This document shows, in pieces, positions 30,727 to 37,125 of a stretch of DNA of 37,125 nt (the first letter of the stretch is position 1; every line of letters begins with the position of its first letter). The stretch is from Candidatus Binatia bacterium (GTDB lineage: Bacteria > Desulfobacterota > Binatia > UBA9968), in contig JAICEJ010000005.1 in assembly GCA_025924215.1 (NCBI GenBank), positions 1 to 37,125 of the forward strand, read 5' to 3'. A program made the translations under genes and the position numbers. The notes under the pieces were generated by a model. It saw only the letters and a list, made by a program, of their open reading frames with translations, was not told the DNA's origin and made no database searches.

Positions 30727-32868
30727 ACTCAATTCAAAATCGATTTCGTTCCGGAACGCATTGATGCGCGCGACCTTGACCCGCACGTTGTCGCCCAAAC
30801 GGAACTTTCGCCCGTGACGCAAGCCTTTAATCAGGTATTCTTTTGCGTAATAGTAATAGTCGTCATCGGTAAGCGATGCGATTTTCACTAGCCCTTCAAC
30901 GAAATAGCTGTCGAGCTCGACGAAAAATCCGAAGTTCGTCAAGCTGGTGATGAAGCCGCTAAACTCATCACCGATCTTATCCATCATGAATTGGGTTTTC
31001 TTCAGCGCGACCATTTCTCGTTCGGCATCCATGGCATTTCGCTCTCTATTGGAAGTGTGCTTGCCGGCTTCTACTAGGTAGGACGAGAGATCTTCACGCG
31101 CGGAGCCTGTCAATTTCTCGCCGCGAAGCGCTTTGTCGAGCATCCGGTGCACGAGCAAATCGGGATAGCGCCGGATCGGCGAAGTGAAATGCGTGTAGCA
31201 TCTGGAAGCGAGTCCGAAGTGGCCGATGTTTTCGGGTTGGTACAGCGCTTGTTTCATTGCTCTCAAGAGCACACGGTTGAGCACTCTCTCCTCGGGCTTG
31301 CCGCGGGCAGCCTCGAGCAGGTTTTGTATTTCCAGGGGCGCGATTTTGTCTTTCTTCAGCGGCAGCCGGTATCCTAGACTCAATAGGAAGGGCGCTACCT
31401 CTTCAAGAGATTCTTTCTCCGGTCCCTCGTGCACGCGATAAAGCGCAGGAAACTCCTTTGCGGTTAAATGACGCGCCACCGCCTCGTTAGCGGCGATCAT
31501 GAATTCCTCGATGATGCGATGAGCGATGTTGCGCTCGGCGCGGATGATGTCTTCCGGCACTCCTTGAATGTCGAGAATGATCTCCGCTTCCGGTAGATCG
31601 AAATCTAGATTGCCGCGAGCCTTGCGTTTGTCAAAAAGCAGCCGTGTGAGCTCTTCCATCAATTCAAACTGGGGCACGAGATCGGCATAGCGTTCGATTG
31701 TTGCGGGATCACGATCTACCAGGATTCGGCGCACATCGGTATAGGTCATGCGCTCTCGGCTGCGGATCACCGAATTGAAAAAGCGGCTGTCGATGACTTC
31801 GCCTTTGGCGCTGTATTCAATGCACGCGGTTTTCGTCAGCCGGTCCTCATGGGGATTGAGACTGCAGATGCCGTTGGACAGCGCCTCCGGAAGCATGGGG
31901 ATGGCACGGTCGGGAAAATAGACGCTGGTGGCCCGGCTGTAAGCTTCCTGGTCCAGGGCGGTGGCGGGGCTGACATAATACGCGACATCAGCAATGCAAA
32001 CGTAGAGCTCATAACCTTCGTCGGTCTTGCGCACGTAAACGGCATCATCGAAGTCGCGTGCCCGCTCACCATCGATGGTGACAATCGGCAAACCGCGCAG
32101 GTCTGTACGGGAGGCGATTTCATCAGCACTGACAACAAAGGAGGCGCTGCTTGTCTCTCGGTGGACCTCCGGCGGGAAGCTGGTGCTTAGTCCATAACGG
32201 AAGACTATCGATTGCACCTGCACCTCGGGATCGTCCGGATCGCCGATGACTGTCAGGATCTCGGCCTGTGGCGGCGACGTCGCGGTCCCGTAGCGAGAAA
32301 TTTCAGCAGCAATGATCTTGCCCTTTTCGGGCCGCTCATGCCCTCGGGTTAGCGGGATCACCGGAGCGATTCTCGGCTCCATCGGGACTAAGTAGCCATG
32401 ACCTTCGATTTCATCGTAAGTACCAATCAGACGCTTGTGAGCCCTTTCGAGCACCTGGACTATGTGAGTTTCCACGCCGCCCCGTTTGTTCCGATCAACC
32501 CGTACCATTATGCGATCGCCATGCATGACACGACGCATCTCGCGCCGATTTAAGTAGAGATCCACAGCGTTCTTTTCGTCGAGAATGAGGAACCCGTAGC
32601 CGTCGGGATGGGCGTGGACTCTGCCCGTCATCAGGTTATCGCTATCGGGTAATCCGTAGTGGTTCTTCTTTAGTCGGACCAATCTTCCTTCGCGCACCAG
32701 CCGGCGCAAGGAATCGATGATGGTTTGTAGGTCGTCCTGTTTGAAGCCGGTCCTTCGGGAAATTTCTACCGGGGTTAAGCGCAGGCGCGGCTTTCCCTGA
32801 AAGAGATTGGAAATTTTTTCTAGTACCTGCGGCGATTCTGTCGCTGCGGTTGCGGATCTGCGCGCCAT
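30694..32868 (-). CDS. rnr: Ribonuclease R
   Basis: RNase R is a 3'-to-5' exoribonuclease that degrades structured RNA. The 724-residue protein has an N-terminal winged-helix domain (about 10-75), cold-shock OB folds (about 80-230), an RNB catalytic domain (about 255-580) and a C-terminal S1 domain (about 640-720, EFSGFITSLTNFGFFVELDSYFVEGLVKI). The catalytic metal site is TIDGERARDFDDAVYV with DFDD at 272-275. GHFGLASRCYTHFTSPIRRYPDLLVHR is the second family hallmark. The winged helix favours RNase R over RNase II. It is the last gene of a minus-strand run and lacks the basic C-terminal tail of E. coli RNase R. Confidence 0.95.
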   Translation of the reverse strand: MARRSATAATESPQVLEKISNLFQGKPRLRLTPVEISRRTGFKQDDLQTIIDSLRRLVREGRLVRLKKNHYGLPDSDNLMTGRVHAHPDGYGFLILDEKNAVDLYLNRREMRRVMHGDRIMVRVDRNKRGGVETHIVQVLERAHKRLIGTYDEIEGHGYLVPMEPRIAPVIPLTRGHERPEKGKIIAAEISRYGTATSPPQAEILTVIGDPDDPEVQVQSIVFRYGLSTSFPPEVHRETSSASFVVSADEIASRTDLRGLPIVTIDGERARDFDDAVYVRKTDEGYELYVCIADVAYYVSPATALDQEAYSRATSVYFPDRAIPMLPEALSNGICSLNPHEDRLTKTACIEYSAKGEVIDSRFFNSVIRSRERMTYTDVRRILVDRDPATIERYADLVPQFELMEELTRLLFDKRKARGNLDFDLPEAEIILDIQGVPEDIIRAERNIAHRIIEEFMIAANEAVARHLTAKEFPALYRVHEGPEKESLEEVAPFLLSLGYRLPLKKDKIAPLEIQNLLEAARGKPEERVLNRVLLRAMKQALYQPENIGHFGLASRCYTHFTSPIRRYPDLLVHRMLDKALRGEKLTGSAREDLSSYLVEAGKHTSNRERNAMDAEREMVALKKTQFMMDKIGDEFSGFITSLTNFGFFVELDSYFVEGLVKIASLTDDDYYYYAKEYLIKGLRHGRKFRLGDNVRVKVARINAFRNEIDFELSSLVAQRVDGI

Positions 32869-32935
32869 ATAATTTCAAGATCTTATGGAACTAACGGTTT
32901 GCAATCAGTTCTGACTGAAGTGATGATCACCTCCG

Positions 32936-33202
32936 TCACGGATCAATCGCAAGCTCCGTCATCAGCCAGTCATCGCTTAGGTCCGGCGGAGGCGGGATTT
33001 CGATCAAGGTGACTTCCTGCTGCAGTGATTTTACTATCGCGCGGGCAACCTCGATAAAGTCCGAAACGGCTAAAAGTACGACGATGGCCTTCTTGCGATC
33101 GATCGTGCGAATGATGCCGACTTCTTCGTAGGACTCCAAAATGAATTTGATATAAGCGATATCTTTAGGGCAAATTTCCAAGTAGATGGGAACCAAGCTC
33201 AT
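32936..33202 (-). CDS. Small DUF4911-like protein
   Basis: This 88-residue protein has no signal peptide or membrane segment. It reads MSLVPIYLEICPKDIAYIKF then ILESYEEVGIIRTIDRKKAIVVLL, an alternating beta-alpha pattern suggesting a small ferredoxin-like (ACT-like) fold. A proline-rich tail follows (IEIPPPPDLSDDW). It resembles DUF4911, a family of unknown function that I recall mostly from deltaproteobacterial genomes. The start lies 3 bases after the AsmA-like gene, so the two are very probably co-transcribed, and rnr follows after 67 bases. No function can be assigned. Confidence 0.7.
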   Translation of the reverse strand: MSLVPIYLEICPKDIAYIKFILESYEEVGIIRTIDRKKAIVVLLAVSDFIEVARAIVKSLQQEVTLIEIPPPPDLSDDWLMTELAIDP

Positions 33203-33205
33203 GCC

Positions 33206-35866
33206 TTAGCGGCTCAAAAATTGCTCGAGTTCTGCCGGAAGGGATTCTTTCTGTTCTTGCGCCTCGGGTCGGTTGTCGATTGGCGGTGGCTCGATCGTTT
33301 TCGGTAGAGACCCGCGCCGGACGATCTGCGCGATGATGCGGCTGTCGGGTCGTACTCGCAAGTTCGCCAGAGTGCCTTCGGCACGGAATGGCAAATTGAT
33401 TTGACCGCTCCGGTCTATGAGATAGCGCAGACTCTTGGTCTCGCGCAAGAGCTCTTGACTGATTCGGAGCGACAAGACCAACATTCCGTTCCATCGGGTT
33501 ACCTGGTCAAGCATCATCCACCCCGCTGCCTTGATCCGATAGTCTGCGGTTGTAAGCTGTAAATCTTCGGTGCGAATGACTTCTTGATCGAATACGACCC
33601 GCGCCTCGATGTTTTCGAAGGGGGTGTCTTTGGATTTCGCCAACTCGGCTAAACTCGGCGAGAGCTGAAGCGAGATCGGCGACCCAGAACTGCCGATTCG
33701 AGAGATCATGAGCGCGATCAGATTGAAGTTTTTGAGTGTTCCGCCCTGAATCCGGGTTTCTCCAGAGCCTTGCAAAGAGCCGGGTTTCATTCCGCCGTTG
33801 TGCGCCTCAGCACTGAATTCTCCTTGGAAATTGAGCTGACCGTCTATGAGATCTTTGGACGCCGGCAGTTTGCTTGTGAGTAAAGCCGTTAGATCCACCG
33901 AGGTTAATTGAGAGGAGAGTTCCAGGCGTTGAGATTTGCCGGTCTGAGTGATTGACACATCGCGGCTGCGCCAGTTGCCGTTTAAAGCGCGAAAAGAAAG
34001 ATCTCTGAGGCTGGTCTCTGCTGCCGACCAAGCTATGACACTACGCAGGTCGAGATACGGGACATCGTGCAGCGTACCCTCCGACGACGACACCGTGCCT
34101 CGCATCCGTGGCGTCCCGTCTTCCAATGTAAGCTTGCCGCTCAATCTGACGTTTTGCAGCCGATCCGATTTCGCCACTGGAAAATCGGCAAGATCGGCCA
34201 GATGTAAATTCGCTGAGCGAAGCTCGCAGGTTAGCGTGGGAGTCGCCAGATCGGCCACTGCTCCTGTCAGTTCGAAGTCAGAAGACCTGATCCGAAACGC
34301 GGCGTGTTCGATGCGCGCCTGCTTGCCAAGTAAGAGAAGGCTGGCCCTTAGGCGCTCTAGCTTACGCCTGCTGTTCTCATTTCTTAACTCCGCTTCACTG
34401 ATCTCAAGCTTGCCGTTCATACTCCAGGACGAGTCGCCGATCATCACTTTCGTAGCGAGAACTTCGCCATGCAAGTTCCCGGTTGCTCGAAACGACTGCA
34501 GCGCTGGAAAGAGCTCGAGCACCTGAGACAAATCGGACTGATCGGCGCGGGCTCTGATCTGCAGGCGAGCCCTCGAGCCATATTCATAAACGCCTGAGAG
34601 ATTTGTTCTGGTGCTGCCCAATGTCAGAACCGATTCGTGAACAACAAATCGGTTATCCTGCCGTGAAATTTTCGATGACCATTCAGCGGCGGTTCCTCTT
34701 GGCTTGCGCAGCCAAGTGCCGTAACGAATCTCACTGTTCCTGGCCCGCACTATTGTCCCCAAGCGCAACCTATTCCATGTTCCTTCGATGATACTCTCGA
34801 CGCTGACTTCACCATCGCCGCTAAGAGCAATAGGCAAGAGATCCTGAAGCATGCTCGTGCCTTGAAGACGCGTGATATCGATGGAACTTAGAAGAAGATT
34901 GCCCTTGAGTTGAGCTTCTGACCAGACTCCGTTTGCGGAAAGATCTGCCGAGCCCTTCAGGACCGCGTTATAGTCTAAAGAGCCCAAGATCGGCGCTTTG
35001 ACGATAAAGTCTAGAACCTGGGGGCGAGCCAGGACGCCGGTTAGCTTGGCGCGCAACGATAGCGGCCCGGCGATATCGAGCTCCGGCGGAATTTTGTCTC
35101 GGAAGAAAGGAACGGCCCGGGTGAGTAGCGGCACAAATAACGAGTCGAACTCCACATTGACTTCGACGGGCTGTTCTTTCCATCCTTTGCCCCGAGCGAA
35201 TGGGCCTAAATATCCGGCTACTCGCACGTCCTGACCCAAACTTTCGCTTAACGACGCGGCCAAGGTCATTTTCGCTCGGCCATTGGGGTTGATTCCTTGG
35301 AGATTTATGTCGACGCGCTTGATCTGCATTTCCGCCGGTGCGCGCACCGAACGATCGATAAAGTCTATGCGACCATTCTTAATTTGGAAGTTGGTGACAA
35401 CAAAATTGACTGAGCTGAGCTCTCTTTTTGAAGCGGACGAGCGTGCTTTTGGCAAGTCGACAAGCTGTTTCCGGTCTTCCAGGGACGAGATATTCATCAC
35501 ACCCTCTTCGTTGGTGATGATCTGAAACTCCGGTTCGATGAAGGTTAGTTTATTGATCACGATTCTGCCGAGCATCAGGGAGAGCAGGCTGACACCCATC
35601 CTGAGTTCCTTTGCTCGTAGCAATGGAGTTGCGGCAAAAACCGGGCTGTCGGCGATTCGGAATGCTTTTGCGGAAAAACCGAGTCCAGTCAGCAACGTCA
35701 CTTCGAATTCGTCGAAAGCGACGTCTTTGCCGGCGAACCTTTGGAGTTCCTCATAGACGAGATCACGCTTGGTAGCGACAAGAAGATTGACACAGTACAC
35801 CAGCGCGACGGCGGCGAAGATGACCGCGCCCAGCGCAAGCGAAATGGATTTTTTCGACAACCTCAT
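33206..35866 (-). CDS. AsmA-like inner-membrane-anchored protein
   Basis: AsmA-like proteins form long beta-taco bridges across the periplasm and are linked to phospholipid transport and outer-membrane homeostasis. The 886-residue protein has one N-terminal membrane anchor (about 9-31, ISLALGAVIFAAVALVYCVNLLV). An AsmA start domain follows (FDEFEVTLLTGLGFSAKAFRI ... PLLRAKELRMGVSLLSLMLGRIVINKLTFIEPEF). A long stretch of amphipathic beta-strands ends in an AsmA_2-type C-terminus (GSGETRIQGGTLKNFNLIALMISRIG). The tail is charged and proline-rich (TIEPPPIDNRPEAQEQKE). It lies 102 bases after the thiolase gene and 3 bases before the DUF4911-like gene. Confidence 0.85.
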   Translation of the reverse strand: MRLSKKSISLALGAVIFAAVALVYCVNLLVATKRDLVYEELQRFAGKDVAFDEFEVTLLTGLGFSAKAFRIADSPVFAATPLLRAKELRMGVSLLSLMLGRIVINKLTFIEPEFQIITNEEGVMNISSLEDRKQLVDLPKARSSASKRELSSVNFVVTNFQIKNGRIDFIDRSVRAPAEMQIKRVDINLQGINPNGRAKMTLAASLSESLGQDVRVAGYLGPFARGKGWKEQPVEVNVEFDSLFVPLLTRAVPFFRDKIPPELDIAGPLSLRAKLTGVLARPQVLDFIVKAPILGSLDYNAVLKGSADLSANGVWSEAQLKGNLLLSSIDITRLQGTSMLQDLLPIALSGDGEVSVESIIEGTWNRLRLGTIVRARNSEIRYGTWLRKPRGTAAEWSSKISRQDNRFVVHESVLTLGSTRTNLSGVYEYGSRARLQIRARADQSDLSQVLELFPALQSFRATGNLHGEVLATKVMIGDSSWSMNGKLEISEAELRNENSRRKLERLRASLLLLGKQARIEHAAFRIRSSDFELTGAVADLATPTLTCELRSANLHLADLADFPVAKSDRLQNVRLSGKLTLEDGTPRMRGTVSSSEGTLHDVPYLDLRSVIAWSAAETSLRDLSFRALNGNWRSRDVSITQTGKSQRLELSSQLTSVDLTALLTSKLPASKDLIDGQLNFQGEFSAEAHNGGMKPGSLQGSGETRIQGGTLKNFNLIALMISRIGSSGSPISLQLSPSLAELAKSKDTPFENIEARVVFDQEVIRTEDLQLTTADYRIKAAGWMMLDQVTRWNGMLVLSLRISQELLRETKSLRYLIDRSGQINLPFRAEGTLANLRVRPDSRIIAQIVRRGSLPKTIEPPPIDNRPEAQEQKESLPAELEQFLSR

Positions 35867-35968
35867 GCGCTGCGAGGGATGAGCGAACTAGCAATAACGG
35901 CGGTGGTGTTCAGCGAGCTTTCTCGGCTGGCCGCGCACGATTATCTTGCCCGGAAGCTTGACCGAAAA

Positions 35969-37125
35969 TCAGTTGATACGCTCCACAATCGTCGCGATGC
36001 CTTGACCGACGCCGATGCACATTGTGGCCAGCCCATAGCGGCTGCGGCGTCTCTTCATCTCGTGAACCAGCGTGGTCATGATGCGCGCGCCGCTACATCC
36101 GAGAGGATGTCCGAGAGCGATGGCGCCGCCGTTGACGTTTAACTTTTTTAGATCTATGCCGAGCTCTCGCGCGCAGGCGAGCACCTGTGAAGCAAAGGCT
36201 TCGTTAATTTCGACTAAATCGATTTGATCTATAGTGAGTCCGGCGCGTTTCATGGCTTTCTGAGCCGCTGGAATCGGCCCGATGCCCATGTAGTTAGGGT
36301 GAACGCCCGCGGCCGCAGAGGCGATGATGCGGGCCATCGGCTTGAGTCGCAGTTGCTCGGCTTTTTCACGGGTGGCAATCAGCAAAGCCGCTGCGCCATC
36401 GGAGAGCGGCGAGGAATTGCCAGCCGTCACCGAGCCGCCCTTTTTAAAGGAAGGCTGCAGAGCCGCGAGCTTTTCCAATGAAGTGTCGGCGCGGGGTCCT
36501 TCGTCTTTGTCATGCACTAGGGGCGCGCCTTTTCTCTGTGGAATCTCGACGGCAATGATCTCGTCTCGAAGCAGCCCTTGGTCCTGCGCTTTTAAAGCCT
36601 TCTTATGACTGGATAACGCAAATGCGTCTTGGTCCTCGCGGCTGATTTGGTATTTCTCGGCGACATTCTCGGCGGTCTCGCCGTTATTGATCAGGGAGTA
36701 CAGCTCGCCCATCCGCTTATTGGGAAAGCGCCAGCCCAGCGAGCTATCGTACAGAGTCACATCGCCGCGTTGAAAAGAAGTGGTGGGCTTTCCCATGACC
36801 CAAGGGCCGCGGGTCATGCTTTCGACACCGCCGGCGACGAACAAGTCTCCATGATCAGTTTCGGCGGCACGGCCCGCTTGGTTGATCGCTTCCAGGCCCG
36901 AGCCGCACAAACGGTTGACCGTTGCGCCGGGGATGCTATAGGGGAGGCCGGCTAAGAGTGAAGCATTGCGGGCGACATTGCGCGAATCCTCCCCCGCTTG
37001 ATTGGTGCAGCCGAAGTAAACATCTTCGATTTCTTCCTTGTTGACGCCGGTTCTTTCGACGAGCTTGGCGATGATGTAGGCGCCGAGATCATCGGTACGG
37101 ATGTCTTTAAGGATGCCGCTGTGTC
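35969..37125 (-). CDS. Thiolase (acyl-CoA acetyltransferase), N-terminus outside window
   Basis: Thiolases split or form 3-ketoacyl-CoA. The frame is open to the right edge; the track begins only at an internal TTG at 36910. Upstream it reads [20 protein letters not shown] ... [25 protein letters not shown], typical of a thiolase N-terminus with only about 10-20 residues missing. The acylated cysteine is in VNRLCGSGL, followed by [16 protein letters not shown]. The C-terminal catalytic His and Cys are in [17 protein letters not shown] and [14 protein letters not shown] and VMGK resemble the PcaF/PaaJ (3-oxoadipyl-CoA) branch, but a beta-oxidation thiolase is equally possible. It is the first gene of the minus-strand run seen here. 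Confidence 0.92.
   Translation of the reverse strand, partial: HSGILKDIRTDDLGAYIIAKLVERTGVNKEEIEDVYFGCTNQAGEDSRNVARNASLLAGLPYSIPGATVNRLCGSGLEAINQAGRAAETDHGDLFVAGGVESMTRGPWVMGKPTTSFQRGDVTLYDSSLGWRFPNKRMGELYSLINNGETAENVAEKYQISREDQDAFALSSHKKALKAQDQGLLRDEIIAVEIPQRKGAPLVHDKDEGPRADTSLEKLAALQPSFKKGGSVTAGNSSPLSDGAAALLIATREKAEQLRLKPMARIIASAAAGVHPNYMGIGPIPAAQKAMKRAGLTIDQIDLVEINEAFASQVLACARELGIDLKKLNVNGGAIALGHPLGCSGARIMTTLVHEMKRRRSRYGLATMCIGVGQGIATIVERIN

Noticed and set aside
33948-34526. 192-residue plus-strand ORF inside the AsmA-like gene
   Set aside because: It is rich in Ser, Arg and Leu as expected of a shadow frame, and the minus-strand AsmA frame is continuous across it.

Overview
The window reads as chromosomal DNA of a Gram-negative (diderm) bacterium. 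It carries a nearly complete type II secretion system (T2SS) with secretin, an AsmA-like envelope protein, a MacAB-type exporter and molybdenum-hydroxylase maturation genes. A small protein resembling DUF4911, and the gene order gspE-F-G-H-I-J-K-L-M-C-D with PilM/PilN/PilO-like L and M proteins, point to a deltaproteobacterial-like or related uncultured lineage (Desulfobacterota, Tectomicrobia, NC10 or similar). That placement is inference; no rRNA or tRNA gene is present. Genes are dense, mostly on the plus strand, and often overlap by 1 to 4 bases, so most blocks look like operons. I see no insertion sequence, phage gene, CRISPR array or RNA gene.

Layout. (1) 1-7.2 kb is the accessory part: a glycosyltransferase cut by the left edge, a small exported protein, a secreted matrixin-type metalloprotease whose N-terminal domain is related to that small protein and which carries seven 51-residue VCBS/FG-GAP-like repeats, a convergent exported protein with six repeats of the same family, and a family 2 glycosyltransferase. 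(2) 7.4-20.0 kb holds a cupin gene followed by the T2SS cluster gspEFGHIJKLMCD. The secretin has a C-terminal SPOR domain, and gspC has no ordinary start codon able to give a full membrane anchor. A strong hairpin follows gspD. (3) 20.1-24.3 kb is a molybdenum-hydroxylase maturation cluster: YqeB-like protein, CoxD-like AAA+ ATPase, CoxE-like VWA protein, and XdhC/CoxI split into two genes. No hydroxylase structural gene is present. (4) 24.3-27.5 kb has a flavin theme: a DUF120 (archaeal-type, CTP-dependent riboflavin kinase fold) protein, UbiX flavin prenyltransferase, FMN-dependent type 2 isopentenyl-diphosphate isomerase, and two split-barrel flavin-binding proteins. (5) 27.5-30.7 kb encodes a MacA-like adaptor, a separate ABC ATPase and a MacB/FtsX-type permease. 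(6) 30.7-37.1 kb is on the minus strand: thiolase (cut by the right edge), AsmA-like protein, DUF4911-like protein and RNase R, whose 3' end overlaps the permease gene.

How they may work together. The T2SS is the likely exit route for folded periplasmic proteins, and the exported matrixin and repeat proteins nearby are plausible substrates (inference). The maturation cluster would insert and activate a molybdenum cofactor in a hydroxylase encoded elsewhere. The DUF120-UbiX-isomerase-split barrel run suggests co-ordinated FMN supply and use. The most noteworthy points are the secretin-SPOR fusion, the bacterial DUF120 gene next to ubiX with an altered glycine-rich motif, the split XdhC in an orphan maturation cluster, the matrixin/paralogue/repeat-protein trio, and the probable AUU start of gspC.
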